A program made the position numbers and the translations under genes. Shown one piece after another: positions 23,875 through 36,195 of a stretch of 46,439 nucleotides of DNA. The DNA is from Rhodanobacter sp. 67-28. Its GTDB lineage: Bacteria > Pseudomonadota > Gammaproteobacteria > Xanthomonadales > Rhodanobacteraceae. Position 1 is the stretch's first letter. Every line of letters starts with the position of its first letter. The notes beneath the pieces were generated by a model. The model worked only from the letters and a program-made list of their open reading frames with translations. It made no database searches and was not told the DNA's origin. The stretch spans positions 1-46,439 of the forward strand of contig MKTU01000072.1 of the NCBI GenBank assembly GCA_001898415.1, given 5' to 3'.

Positions 23875-25977
23875 ATGCTCGCCGACTCCACCAAGGACGC
23901 CATTCGTGCCGCCTACGCCCGCATCAAGGAGGGCCTGCCGGGCTTTCGCGCGCGCGCCTCGCAGGGGCGCATGATCGCCGAGGTCGCCAAGGCGCTGGCC
24001 AGCGCCGGCGGCGTGGCGGTGATCGAGGCGCCCACCGGCACCGGCAAGTCGATGGCCTACCTGGTCGCCGGCCATGAAGTGGCGCGCTTCCAGAAGAAGA
24101 AGCTGCTGATCGCCACCGCCACCGTGGCGCTGCAGGAACAGCTCGTGCAGCGCGACATTCCGCTGTACCTGAAACTCAACGACATCGAAGCGAAGGTGGC
24201 GCTGGCCAAGGGCCGCGGCCGCTACCTGTGCCCGCGCAACCTGCTGATGGCGGCCAACAGCATCCACGACGCGCAGCTTGGCCTGGCCGGTTTCGAGGCC
24301 GACCTGCTGCTGTGGAACAAGCCGCCGCAACCGCGCGACAAGCAGTCGCTGGCCAAGCTGCGCGCCGCGTTCGACCGCGGCGAATGGAACGGCGACATGG
24401 ACAGCGCGCCGGAGCCGGTCAGCGACCTGCTGCGGCCGATGATCACCACCAGCGCCGGCGGCTGCACCGGGCGCAAGTGCGGGCAGTTCATGAACTGCCC
24501 GTTCTTCGCCGCGCGCCGCGCGGTCGACGACGCCGACATCATCGTGGCCAACCAGGATCTGGTGCTGGCCGATCTCACCATGCCGGGCGAGGACGACAGC
24601 TGGGGCGGCGTGATCCTGCCGCGCCCGGACGAGACGCTGTACATCTTCGACGAAGGCCACCACGTGCCCGGCAAGGCGATCGAACGCGGCGCGGCCGAAG
24701 TCTTCATGACCGCCACCGTGCGCCAGTTGAGCCGGCTCGGCCGGCAGGTGCATGCGGCCTATTCGCTGACCGACAAGGAACGCCTGGGCAAGCTCGCGCT
24801 GGACCAGGGCGACGAGAAGCTGCAGGAGCTGAGCAACACGCTGGAGGAGCTGGAGAAGGAAATCCGCCTCGCCTGGCTGCCCGACCCGGCCGAGACCGAA
24901 CCGATGTACCGCGGCTCGCTGGGCCAGCTGCCGGAGCCGTGGGTGGAGCATGCGCGCGCGCTCGACCTGCTCACCGGCGAGGTGCAGCGCTGGCTCACCG
25001 CGGTGCGGCGCGCCGTGGTGGAGATGACCGACGGCGGACCGACCCAGGAGGCCTTGTCGCGCGAGCTCGGCATCGCGCTGGAGCGCATCGGCCGGCAGGC
25101 CGCCTGCTGGCGCGCGTGGTCCAGCGACGATCCGGACAACGCCCCGCCGCTGGCGCGCTGGGTCACCCTGGGCGCGGACCAGCAACTGGTCTGCCATGCC
25201 TCGGCCGTCTCCGCCGCGGGCCTGCTGCGCAACGTGCTGTGGAACAACGCCAGCGGCGTGGTGATGACCTCGGCCACGCTCAGTGCCGGCGGCAACTTCC
25301 GCGGCTTCGCCGATGCCGTGGGCCTGCCCGACGATGCGGTGACGCTGAGCCTGCCCTCGCCGTTCGACCTCGCCGCGCAGGCACGCCTGGAAGTGCCCGC
25401 GATGCACACGCTTCCCGACGCGCGCGAGGCGCACGCCGAGGAAATCAGCGCCTGGCTGGCTGACCACCTCGACTGGGACGCCGGCAACCTGGTGCTGTTC
25501 ACCTCGCGCGCGAAACTCGACCGCGTGCTGCAGAAATTGCCGATCGCGCACGTGCGCAAGGTCCGCGCGCAAGGGTCGCTGGGCAAGTCGCAACTGGTCG
25601 CCGAGCACTGCGCCGACATCGAGGCCGGCAAGGGCAGCACGCTGTTCGGCCTCGCCTCGTTCGGCGAAGGCCTCGATCTGCCCGGCAAGCTGTGCGAGAC
25701 GGTGGTGATCACCCAGTTGCCGTTCGCCGTGCCCACCGACCCGGTCGGCGCGACCTACGCCGAGTGGCTGGAATCGCGCGGCCGCAACCCGTTCATCGAG
25801 GTCAGCGTGCCCGAGGCTACCCGCCTGCTCACCCAGTACTGCGGCCGCCTGATCCGCAGCGAAACCGACCACGGCCGCATCGTGTTGCTGGACCGCCGCG
25901 TGGTCACCAAGCGCTACGGCAGCGGCATGCTGCGCGCATTGCCGCCGTTCGAGCGCGTCATCGAGAGAACCGCATGA
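23875..25977 (+). CDS. dinG: ATP-dependent DNA helicase DinG
   Basis: A 700-residue 5'-3' superfamily 2 helicase related to XPD, which unwinds R-loops and other structures where replication meets transcription. Walker A APTGTGKS is at 52-59, DEGHH (Walker B/DEAH) at 259-263, and the four iron-sulfur cluster cysteines are Cys119, Cys197, Cys202 and Cys208, almost identical in spacing to E. coli DinG. C-terminal motifs SFGEGLDLPG and QYCGRLIRSETDHG are present. E. coli dinG is SOS-induced; I see no LexA-like box in the 215 bases upstream. hutD starts inside its stop codon. Confidence 0.95.
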   Translation: MLADSTKDAIRAAYARIKEGLPGFRARASQGRMIAEVAKALASAGGVAVIEAPTGTGKSMAYLVAGHEVARFQKKKLLIATATVALQEQLVQRDIPLYLKLNDIEAKVALAKGRGRYLCPRNLLMAANSIHDAQLGLAGFEADLLLWNKPPQPRDKQSLAKLRAAFDRGEWNGDMDSAPEPVSDLLRPMITTSAGGCTGRKCGQFMNCPFFAARRAVDDADIIVANQDLVLADLTMPGEDDSWGGVILPRPDETLYIFDEGHHVPGKAIERGAAEVFMTATVRQLSRLGRQVHAAYSLTDKERLGKLALDQGDEKLQELSNTLEELEKEIRLAWLPDPAETEPMYRGSLGQLPEPWVEHARALDLLTGEVQRWLTAVRRAVVEMTDGGPTQEALSRELGIALERIGRQAACWRAWSSDDPDNAPPLARWVTLGADQQLVCHASAVSAAGLLRNVLWNNASGVVMTSATLSAGGNFRGFADAVGLPDDAVTLSLPSPFDLAAQARLEVPAMHTLPDAREAHAEEISAWLADHLDWDAGNLVLFTSRAKLDRVLQKLPIAHVRKVRAQGSLGKSQLVAEHCADIEAGKGSTLFGLASFGEGLDLPGKLCETVVITQLPFAVPTDPVGATYAEWLESRGRNPFIEVSVPEATRLLTQYCGRLIRSETDHGRIVLLDRRVVTKRYGSGMLRALPPFERVIERTA

Positions 25978-26528
25978 TCGTCCGCCTGTCCGACTGCCCG
26001 CTGCGGCCGTGGAAGAACGGCCTGGGCCGCACCCGCGAAATAGCCGTCCAGCCGTCCGCCGCCGGCATGGACGATTTCCTGTGGCGCGTCAGCCTCGCCG
26101 AGGTCGACAGCGCCGCGCCGTTCTCCGCGTTTCCCGGCATCGACCGGCAGATCGCGCTTCTCGACGGGGCCGGCTTCACCATGACGCTGGATGACGGCCG
26201 CAGCCACGCGCTGACCGCTCCGTTTGTGCCGTTCGCGTTTCCCGGCGAGGCGAAGGTCGAGGTGGCACTGGCCGGCGGCCCCACCCGCGACTTCAACCTG
26301 ATGCTGCACCGCGGCCGCGCGCGCGGCGGCATCGAAGTGTGGCGGAATACCGGAGCGCACGCGACGGGCGCCGCCACCGTGCTGGTGTACTGCGCCCGCG
26401 GCGCCATCGACTGCGTCGACGGTACGCTGCAAGCAGGCGATGCCTGGCGACCTTCGTCGGGCGCGGCATCGATGACCTTGCACCCAAATGCGGTGGCGCT
26501 GGTCGTGCACGTCGAACCCGTCGCCTGA
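25974..26528 (+). CDS. hutD: HutD/Ves family protein
   Basis: A 184-residue cupin-like protein starting MIVRLSDCPLRPWKNGLGRTREIAV, the signature of the HutD (Ves) family, with DFLWRVSLAEVDSAAPFSAFPGIDR and RDFNLMLHRGR further on. HutD accompanies histidine-utilisation genes in Pseudomonas and is thought to limit their activity, perhaps by binding a pathway product; E. coli Ves is cold-induced. No hut gene is nearby, so the role here is open. The ATG overlaps the dinG stop codon (ATGA), making it translationally coupled to a DNA helicase. Confidence 0.87.
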   Translation: MIVRLSDCPLRPWKNGLGRTREIAVQPSAAGMDDFLWRVSLAEVDSAAPFSAFPGIDRQIALLDGAGFTMTLDDGRSHALTAPFVPFAFPGEAKVEVALAGGPTRDFNLMLHRGRARGGIEVWRNTGAHATGAATVLVYCARGAIDCVDGTLQAGDAWRPSSGAASMTLHPNAVALVVHVEPVA

Positions 26529-26601
26529 CGGATGTCACTGGGCCGCGGCGCCGCGCTGGCCTATCCTCGACCTTCGTCGCCGCCATCGGAGTCACCCCGC
26601 C

Positions 26602-27180
26602 ATGCTCGTGTTGATTCTCGGCCTCGTGCTGTTCCTCGGCATCCACTCGCTGCGCATCTTCGCCGACGACTGGCGGGGGCGGCAGATCGCGCGGATGGGC
26701 CTGATGCGCTGGAAGGCGCTGTATGCCGCGGTGGCGATCGCCGGTTTCGTGCTGCTCTGCTGGGGCTTCGGACTGGCGCGCCAGCAACCGGTGTTGCTGT
26801 ATGTGCCGCCGCTGTGGCTGCGCCATCTCAATGCGCTGTTCACCCTGGTGGCCTTCGTGTTGTTCATCGCGGCGCGGGTGCCGCGCAACCATTTCAAGGA
26901 GAAGCTGCATCACCCGCAGGTGCTGGCGGTGAAGGTGTGGGCATTCGGCCACCTGCTGGCCACCGGCATGCTGCACGACATGGTGCTGTTCGGCGCGTTC
27001 CTGCTGTGGGCGGTCGTGCTGTTCGCCGTCTCGCGCCGGCGCGATCGCCGCGAAGCCGCCGTCTACGCTGCCGGCACGGTGCAGGGCGACGTGCTCACCG
27101 TGGTGATCGGCGGCGCGCTCTGGCTCGCCTTCGTGCTGTGGCTGCACCTGTGGCTGATCGGCGTGAGCCCGATGGCCTGA
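26602..27180 (+). CDS. NnrU family membrane protein
   Basis: A 192-residue inner-membrane protein with five or six hydrophobic segments. The N-terminal LGLVLFLGIHSLRIFADDWR and the central HHPQVLAVKVWAFGHLLATG blocks are those of NnrU, a family first seen with nitrite/nitric oxide reduction genes in denitrifiers and related to isoprenoid-linked methyltransferases. No denitrification gene is in the window, so involvement in nitrogen oxides is unproven. It lies 73 bases after hutD on the same strand. Confidence 0.85.
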   Translation: MLVLILGLVLFLGIHSLRIFADDWRGRQIARMGLMRWKALYAAVAIAGFVLLCWGFGLARQQPVLLYVPPLWLRHLNALFTLVAFVLFIAARVPRNHFKEKLHHPQVLAVKVWAFGHLLATGMLHDMVLFGAFLLWAVVLFAVSRRRDRREAAVYAAGTVQGDVLTVVIGGALWLAFVLWLHLWLIGVSPMA

Positions 27181-27270
27181 ATCGCGGCGGGGGGTGTCGG
27201 GAGTCATCTGCGCGCGCGCCGCGCGCTGCGCTACAGTGCCGGCGTCCCCACCCCTGCGGAGGATCAACGC

Positions 27271-27468
27271 ATGGTCGGTTTCCTGCTCTGGCTGTTGCTG
27301 CTGGTGTTCTGCTGGCCGATCGCCCTGCTCGCCCTGGTGCTGTACCCGATCGTGTGGCTGGTGTTGCTGCCGCTGCGGCTGGTCGGCATCACCGTGAGCG
27401 CGGTGTTCGCCTTCCTCGGCGCGTTGCTGATGCTGCCGGCGCGCGTGCTGCGCGGTCGCCCCGCCTGA
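27271..27468 (+). CDS. Small two-segment membrane protein
   Basis: A 65-residue, strongly hydrophobic protein (MVGFLLWLLLLVFCWPIALLA...) with a charged RVLRGRPA tail; it should cross the inner membrane two times, with a Pro-interrupted hairpin. I recognise no family. A good GGAGGA ribosome-binding site (27258-27263) at normal spacing strongly supports it being translated. A TACAGT hexamer at 27232-27237 may be its -10 element. The methyltransferase gene begins 13 bases later. Confidence 0.65.
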   Translation: MVGFLLWLLLLVFCWPIALLALVLYPIVWLVLLPLRLVGITVSAVFAFLGALLMLPARVLRGRPA

Positions 27469-27481
27469 GCGTGGCGCGGGC

Positions 27482-28078
27482 GTGGACAAACCCCACTCGC
27501 CTGCGTGCGAACGCAACCGCGAATCCATCCTCGGCGTGCTGCGCCGGCACGTCGCCGGATGCCGGCACCTGCTGGAGATCGGCAGCGGCACCGGCCAGCA
27601 CGCGGTGCACTTCGCCGCGGCGATGCCCTGGCTGAACTGGCAATGCTCCGACCGCGCCGAGAATCTCCCGGGCATCTGCGCCTGGCTGGATGAGGCGGCA
27701 TTGCCGAATACGCCGCCGCCACTGGAGCTGGACGTCAATGGCGACTGGCCGGCCGGCCCCTTCGATGCGGTGTTCAGTGCCAACACGCTGCACATCATGA
27801 GCTGGGCGGAAGTGCAGCGGCTGTTCGCCCGGCTGCCCGCGGTCACCACCGCCGATGCGGTGCTGGCGATCTACGGGCCGTTCAACCAGCATGGCCGCTA
27901 CACCAGCGCCAGCAACGCCGCGTTCGACGCCTGGCTGCGCACGCGCGGCGCGCACATGGCGATCCGCAACGCCGAGGCGGTGGACGCGCTGGCCGAGGCC
28001 GCGGGCTTCCACCTGCTGCTCGACGTCGCGATGCCGGCGCACAACCGCTGCCGCGTATGGCAGCGCATGCACGGCTGA
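27482..28078 (+). CDS. DUF938 family SAM-dependent methyltransferase
   Basis: A 198-residue protein of the DUF938 methyltransferase group. The N-terminal SPACERNRESILGVL stretch, the SAM-binding LLEIGSGTGQHAVHFA and LPGICAWLDEA, and YGPFNQHGRYTSASNAAFDAWLR are all family marks. Target unknown. It begins with GTG at 27482, the only start giving the conserved N-terminus. It follows the small membrane protein by 13 bases and is probably in the same transcript. Confidence 0.87.
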   Translation: MDKPHSPACERNRESILGVLRRHVAGCRHLLEIGSGTGQHAVHFAAAMPWLNWQCSDRAENLPGICAWLDEAALPNTPPPLELDVNGDWPAGPFDAVFSANTLHIMSWAEVQRLFARLPAVTTADAVLAIYGPFNQHGRYTSASNAAFDAWLRTRGAHMAIRNAEAVDALAEAAGFHLLLDVAMPAHNRCRVWQRMHG

Positions 28079-28115
28079 ACCTGCAAGTCGGGGCCGAAGC
28101 AGGTACAAAGGCCGC

Positions 28116-28517
28116 ATGAAGTCGATCGACACGCTGACCCCCTGCCCCTGCGGCAACCCCGCCGGCTACACCGCCTGTTGCGGCCCGCTGCACGACGGCG
28201 CCCCCGCTGCCAGCGCCGAGCAGCTGATGCGTTCGCGCTACAGCGCCTACGTGCTCAAGCGGGAGGATTACCTGCTGGCCAGCTGGCACGCCGACACCCG
28301 CCCCGCCTCGCTGCGGCTGGCCGCGCAGCAGCCTGCGCCGACCTGGCTGGGGCTGGAGGTGCGGCGCCAGCAGATGATCGATGCCGACCACGCCACGGTG
28401 GAGTTCGTCGCCCGCTATCGCCTCGGCGGCGGTCGCGCGCAGCGGCAACACGAGACCAGCCATTTCGTGCGCGAAGACGGCCGCTGGTATTACCACGACG
28501 GCGAACTGAAGAGCTGA
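28116..28517 (+). CDS. YchJ-like (UPF0225) family protein with SEC-C zinc motif
   Basis: A 133-residue protein. The N-terminal CPCGNPAGYTACC is the SEC-C zinc-binding motif; then AEQLMRSRYSAYVLKREDYLLASWH and the C-terminal HETSHFVREDGRWYYHDGE of the NTF2-like UPF0225 fold. Function is unknown. The family usually has a second SEC-C motif near the C-terminus in E. coli YchJ, absent here. It converges on ligB with three bases between the stop codons. Confidence 0.87.
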   Translation: MKSIDTLTPCPCGNPAGYTACCGPLHDGAPAASAEQLMRSRYSAYVLKREDYLLASWHADTRPASLRLAAQQPAPTWLGLEVRRQQMIDADHATVEFVARYRLGGGRAQRQHETSHFVREDGRWYYHDGELKS

Positions 28518-28520
28518 GCT

Positions 28521-31074
<2,554 letters not shown>

Positions 31075-31195
31075 GCACCCACACCCTCTCTCGACGTTTC
31101 GTCGGCGCCGCACCGTGGCGCCGCGGATATCGCGCCAACATAGCACCGTCGCCGGCACGCTCGCCCCGCGCCGCGGGCTCGGTGATAATCGACCG

Positions 31196-32368
31196 ATGCG
31201 CAATCCATCCCGTTCGATCCGCCGCGTGCTCGGCGCGCTGCTCATCGTTGCCTGCCTCGGCGTGACGTACGCCGCACCCGCCGCGCCGGCCGGCCAGCAC
31301 GGGAGCCGCGCCGAACAGGCCGCCGCCAGGCAGAAGCTGGCCGACCTGCGCCGCAAGATGGAGGCGCTGGCCGCCGAGCAGGCCGACACCGCGGCCAGGC
31401 GCGACAGCATGAACGCGGAATTGGCGAAGCAGGCCAATGCGCTGGCCGCCGCGGCCAGGGCCGTGCGCGAGACCGATGCCGCGCTGGCGGCGGGACAAAA
31501 GCAGCTCGACGAGCTGCAACAGCAGCGCGACACGCTGCAAGGCGAACTGCAGCACCAGCGCGCCGCGATCGCCGACCTGCTGCGCGCCACCTACACCCTG
31601 GGCCACGGTTCGGACCTGCGCCTGCTGCTCGGCGACGAGGACGTGGCCCGGATCGCCCGCGCGCTGGTCTACTCGCAGTACTTCCAGCGCGATCGCGTGC
31701 AGCGCGTGGAGAAACTGATGGGCGACCTGGCCCGCCTGCAGGAACTGGAAAGCTCGATCGCGGCCCAGCAGCAGACGCTGCAGGCGACGAAGGCCCAGCG
31801 CGAACAGCAGGCGCAGCAGCTGGCGCGGCAACGCGCGGCGCGGCAGAAGCTGGCCGCGGAAACCGACGCGAAGTACAAGGACCAGGCGCAGCGCCTGGCC
31901 GCGATGAAACAGAACGCGCAATCGCTCAACCAGCTGCTCGACAAATTGCAGAAGGCCATCGACGAGGCCGCCGCGCCGCAACGCGGCCAGCCGCCGCCGT
32001 CGCGCTCGGCTGACATCCGCGGCAAGCTGCCGTGGCCGGCCAGCGGTACGGTCAACCCGTTCGGCAACGGCGTGCTGATCAAGGCCGCCGCCGGCAGCGA
32101 GGTGCACGCGGTGGCGCGCGGGCGGGTGATCTACGCCGGCTTCCTGCGCGGTTACGGCATGCTGCTCATCCTCAACCACGGCAACGGCTGGATGAGCATG
32201 TACGGCAACAACGAAAGCCTGCTGCACGGCGTTGGCGACGAGGTCGAGGCCGGCGAGGCGATCGGCACCGCCAGCGCGGTCACCGGCGTCAACACCGGCG
32301 TGTATTTCGAGCTGCGCAAGAATGGCCAGCCGGTGGACCCGGCCAGCTGGCTGCGCAAGCACGGCTGA
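31196..32368 (+). CDS. envC: EnvC-type murein hydrolase activator
   Basis: A 390-residue periplasmic protein: signal peptide (cleavage near TYAAPAAPA), a long coiled coil from about residue 38 to 250 with a break around RATYTLGHGSDLRLLL, and a C-terminal LytM domain. In the LytM part the zinc ligands are lost (LILNHGNGWMSMYGNNE with no HxH active site), as in E. coli EnvC, which activates amidases AmiA/AmiB at the division site rather than cutting itself. EnvC is recruited by FtsEX, whose genes lie at 44426-46080. A GATAAT hexamer ends only six bases before the ATG. The S41 protease gene follows 110 bases later, as in Pseudomonas. Confidence 0.92.
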   Translation: MRNPSRSIRRVLGALLIVACLGVTYAAPAAPAGQHGSRAEQAAARQKLADLRRKMEALAAEQADTAARRDSMNAELAKQANALAAAARAVRETDAALAAGQKQLDELQQQRDTLQGELQHQRAAIADLLRATYTLGHGSDLRLLLGDEDVARIARALVYSQYFQRDRVQRVEKLMGDLARLQELESSIAAQQQTLQATKAQREQQAQQLARQRAARQKLAAETDAKYKDQAQRLAAMKQNAQSLNQLLDKLQKAIDEAAAPQRGQPPPSRSADIRGKLPWPASGTVNPFGNGVLIKAAAGSEVHAVARGRVIYAGFLRGYGMLLILNHGNGWMSMYGNNESLLHGVGDEVEAGEAIGTASAVTGVNTGVYFELRKNGQPVDPASWLRKHG

Positions 32369-32478
32369 GGCACCGCCGCACGGCGTGGTGAATTGTTGCG
32401 CGATCCGGCGGTCCCACCTCCTGCCATACTTCGGCGGCGCTGCGGCGCGCCGTCTTTCCGTCGAGCGGAGTCAACTGC

Positions 32479-33834
32479 ATGCCTTGTTCCCACCGTAGAG
32501 CGGCCACCTGCATGGCCTTCCTGTCGCTGCTGGCCGCCGGCGCCGGTCAGGCGCAGACCACGCCCGCCAGCGCGGCCAGCGCGGGCGAACCGGCCCGCGC
32601 CGGCAGCACCGCCGCGGCCGACCCGGTGGACCTGCAGGACATCCGCAATTTCAGCCGCGTCTACCAGATGGTGCGCCAGGCCTACGTCGAGAAGGTCGAC
32701 AACAAGACCTTGATGAAGGCGGCCATCACCGGCATGCTGGCCGGGCTCGACCCGCACAGCGAGTACCTCGACAAGGAGGGCCTGCAGCAGCTCAGCGAGG
32801 ACACCTCCGGCCAGTACAGCGGCCTGGGCATCGAGGTGTTGCAGGTGGATGGCGGGCTCAGGATCGTCTCGCCGATCGACGACACGCCCGCCGCGCGCGC
32901 CGGCATCAAGCCGGGCGACAACATCGTCAAGATCGACGGCAAGCTGGTGGACCCGCAGAACGTCAACGAGATGTTCCAGCGGCTGCGCGGCAAGCCGGGC
33001 AGCAAGATCACCCTCACCATCATGCACGAGGGCAGCGACAAGCTGGTCGACATGCCGCTGGTGCGCGAACTGATCTCGGTCAGCAGCGTCAAGGTGCGCG
33101 AACTGGAACCCGGCTACGCCTACATCCGCATCAGCCAGTTCCAGGATGACACCGCCGCCGACCTGCAGAAGAAACTGGGCGAGCTGGTCACCAGGAACGG
33201 CCCGCAGAAGGGCGCCGTGCTGGACCTGCGCAACAACCCCGGCGGCCTGCTCACCGCGGCCGTGGCCGTCGGCGACGACTTCCTCGACAGCGGCGTCATC
33301 GTGACCACGCGCGGGCGGCTGCCCGACGCCAACATGAGCTTCAGCGCCCACCCCGGCGACCTGCTGGGCGGCGCGCCGATGATCGTGCTGACCAACCACG
33401 GCACCGCCTCGGCCGCCGAGATCGTCTCCGGCGCACTGAAAGACAATCACCGCGCGCTGACCATGGGCCAGCGCAGCTTCGGCAAGGGCGTGGTGCAGAC
33501 CGTGCTGCCGCTGGATGCCGACCATGCGGTGAAGATCACCACGGCGCGCTACTACACGCCCAACGGCACCTCCATCCAGGCCGAGGGAATCAAGCCGGAC
33601 ATCGCGCTGGCCGACCTCGCGGTGAGCCAGGCCGACCACCCGCCGGTGCTGATCAGCTCCGAGGCGGATCTGCCCAACCACCTCGCCAACGAGAAGGCAG
33701 CCACTGCAACCGACATCGACGACGACGGCAGCGCCGCCGACGCCAGGCTGGCCACCAGCGATTACGCGCTGGCGCAGGCGCTGAACGTGCTCAAGGGCAT
33801 GGCGCTGCGCATGCCGGCGACGCGGCAGCCGTGA
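32479..33834 (+). CDS. ctpA: S41 family carboxy-terminal processing peptidase
   Basis: A 451-residue exported serine protease. Signal peptide (MAFLSLLAAGAGQAQ in the first 26 residues), a PDZ domain (about 115-200, SGLGIEVLQVDGGLRIV) and the S41 core with catalytic Ser311 (HGTASAAEI) and Lys336 (SFGKGVVQ), 25 residues apart as usual. CtpA-type enzymes degrade cell-wall hydrolases and other envelope proteins from the C-terminus, and in some bacteria need a lipoprotein adaptor. The C-terminal tail beyond residue 390 is variable. The symbol is by family, not exact orthology. It lies after envC on the same strand. Confidence 0.92.
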   Translation: MPCSHRRAATCMAFLSLLAAGAGQAQTTPASAASAGEPARAGSTAAADPVDLQDIRNFSRVYQMVRQAYVEKVDNKTLMKAAITGMLAGLDPHSEYLDKEGLQQLSEDTSGQYSGLGIEVLQVDGGLRIVSPIDDTPAARAGIKPGDNIVKIDGKLVDPQNVNEMFQRLRGKPGSKITLTIMHEGSDKLVDMPLVRELISVSSVKVRELEPGYAYIRISQFQDDTAADLQKKLGELVTRNGPQKGAVLDLRNNPGGLLTAAVAVGDDFLDSGVIVTTRGRLPDANMSFSAHPGDLLGGAPMIVLTNHGTASAAEIVSGALKDNHRALTMGQRSFGKGVVQTVLPLDADHAVKITTARYYTPNGTSIQAEGIKPDIALADLAVSQADHPPVLISSEADLPNHLANEKAATATDIDDDGSAADARLATSDYALAQALNVLKGMALRMPATRQP

Positions 33835-33889
33835 GCCGGCGCCTGCGCGGTCGACGCGGCGTGCACGGCACGGCGCGCATGCTGCAGCA

Positions 33890-35176
33890 ATGAGCGATCC
33901 ACGTGTTGCCGATGCGGGCAAGCCCCGCATCCTGATTCTCGGCGGAGGCTTCGGCGGGTTGAGCGCGGCGCGACGGCTGGCAGGCGCAGACGCGCAGATC
34001 ACGCTCATCGATCGCCGCAACCACCATCTGTTCCAGCCCCTGCTTTACCAGGTGGCCACCGCCAGCCTTTCCGCCACCTCGATCGCCGCACCGCTGCGGC
34101 ACATCCTGCGGCGGCAACGCAACCTCACCGTGCTGATGGAAGAGGTGACCGCGGTCGACCTGGCCGCCCGTCGGGTGGGCTGCGGCTCGCGCTGGCTCGA
34201 CTACGACTGGCTGGTGATCGCCACCGGCGCCACCCATGCCTACTTCGGCCACGACGAATGGGCGCCGTTCGCGCCGGCGCTGAAGACGCTCGACGACGCG
34301 CAGTCGATTCGGCGCCGGGTGTTGCTCGCATTCGAACAGGCCGAGCGCGAAGACGATCCGGAGCGGCGCCAGGCGTGGCTGAATTTCGTCGTGGTCGGCG
34401 GCGGTTCCACCGGCGTGGAACTGGCCGGCACGCTGGGCGAGCTGGCGCGGCATACGCTGCGCGGGGAGTTCCGCCACTTCGATTCGCGCAATGCCAGCGT
34501 GCGGCTGGTTGAAGCAGGGCCGCGGCTGCTGGCCGGCTACGACCCGGTGCTGTCGGACAAGGCACGCCGCCAACTCGAACGCCTGGGCGTGGAGGTACAT
34601 ACCGGTGTGCCGGTGACGATGATCGACGCCGCGGGCGTGAAGCTCGGCGAGCGCCGCCTGCCCGCGCGCACCGTGCTGTGGGCCGCGGGCGTGGCTGCCT
34701 CGACGGTGGGCGCCATGCTCGGGGTGCCGCTGGACAAGGCTGGCCGCGTGCGCGTCGACGAGGATCTCGGCGTGCCCGGCCACGCCGGGGTGTTCGTCAT
34801 CGGCGATCTCGCCAGCGTGCTCCGGCCGGATGGCTCGCCGGTCCCCGGCGTGGCGCCGGCGGCCAAGCAGATGGGCAAGTACGTGGCCGCCACGATCGCA
34901 CGGCGACTGCGCGGCGATGACCGCCCGCGGCCGCCATTCCGCTACCGCGACGCCGGCTCGCTGGCCACCATCGGCCGCATGGCGGCGGTGGCGCAGTTCG
35001 GCAAGCTGCAGATGTCCGGACTGCCGGCGTGGATCGTCTGGCTGCTGGTGCACATCTATTTTCTGATCGGCTTCCGCAACCGCCTGGCGGTGATGCTGGA
35101 CTGGGCCTGGGCCTACTGGACGCACCAGCGCCAGGCCCGCATCGTCAGCGGCACGGCGCCGCCGCACGACGAATGA
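33890..35176 (+). CDS. ndh: Type II NADH dehydrogenase (NDH-2)
   Basis: A 428-residue peripheral membrane flavoprotein that passes electrons from NADH to quinone without pumping protons. The FAD site GGGFGG is at 18-23, with HHLFQPLLYQVATASLS just after it; the NADH site VVVGGGSTGVELAG is near residue 170; and FVIGDLA (second FAD contact) and APAAKQMGKYVA follow. The C-terminal hydrophobic helices (WIVWLLVHIYFLIGFRNRLAVMLDWAWAYWT) anchor it to the membrane. It reads towards rpoH; a hairpin between them stops rpoH transcripts. Confidence 0.93.
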   Translation: MSDPRVADAGKPRILILGGGFGGLSAARRLAGADAQITLIDRRNHHLFQPLLYQVATASLSATSIAAPLRHILRRQRNLTVLMEEVTAVDLAARRVGCGSRWLDYDWLVIATGATHAYFGHDEWAPFAPALKTLDDAQSIRRRVLLAFEQAEREDDPERRQAWLNFVVVGGGSTGVELAGTLGELARHTLRGEFRHFDSRNASVRLVEAGPRLLAGYDPVLSDKARRQLERLGVEVHTGVPVTMIDAAGVKLGERRLPARTVLWAAGVAASTVGAMLGVPLDKAGRVRVDEDLGVPGHAGVFVIGDLASVLRPDGSPVPGVAPAAKQMGKYVAATIARRLRGDDRPRPPFRYRDAGSLATIGRMAAVAQFGKLQMSGLPAWIVWLLVHIYFLIGFRNRLAVMLDWAWAYWTHQRQARIVSGTAPPHDE

Positions 35177-35187
35177 GCCCATGCAAA

Positions 35188-35209
35188 ACGGCCCGGTTTC
35201 CCGGGCCGT
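35188..35209 (-). terminator. Rho-independent terminator of rpoH
   Basis: A perfect 9-bp GC stem (ACGGCCCGG at 35188-35196, CCGGGCCGT at 35201-35209) with a 4-base loop. On the minus strand it is followed by TTTT, so it terminates transcription coming from rpoH, whose stop codon is about 97 bases upstream. For ndh on the plus strand no T run follows. Two smaller palindromes lie between it and the rpoH stop codon (35269-35284 and 35291-35305). Confidence 0.8.
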
Positions 35210-35305
35210 CGATGCCGTTGCAGGAACTCCGCGCAGCAAGGCCAACATCGCCGCTCGTTCCGGAAGTCCGCACATGGATGTGCGAGCTCTTGTGAGGGAC
35301 TCACA

Positions 35306-36166
<861 letters not shown>

Positions 36167-36195
36167 GGGTGGAACCTCCTGCAAGACGTCGAAGT

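Noticed and set aside
31196-32368. Active LytM endopeptidase
   Set aside because: The domain lacks the zinc-binding HxH and upstream His/Asp, as in EnvC, so it is called an activator rather than a hydrolase.
35291-35305. CRP/Clp-type site (TGTGA and TCACA half-sites)
   Set aside because: The half-sites are five bases apart, not the six needed, and the site lies at the 3' end of two convergent genes, not at a promoter.
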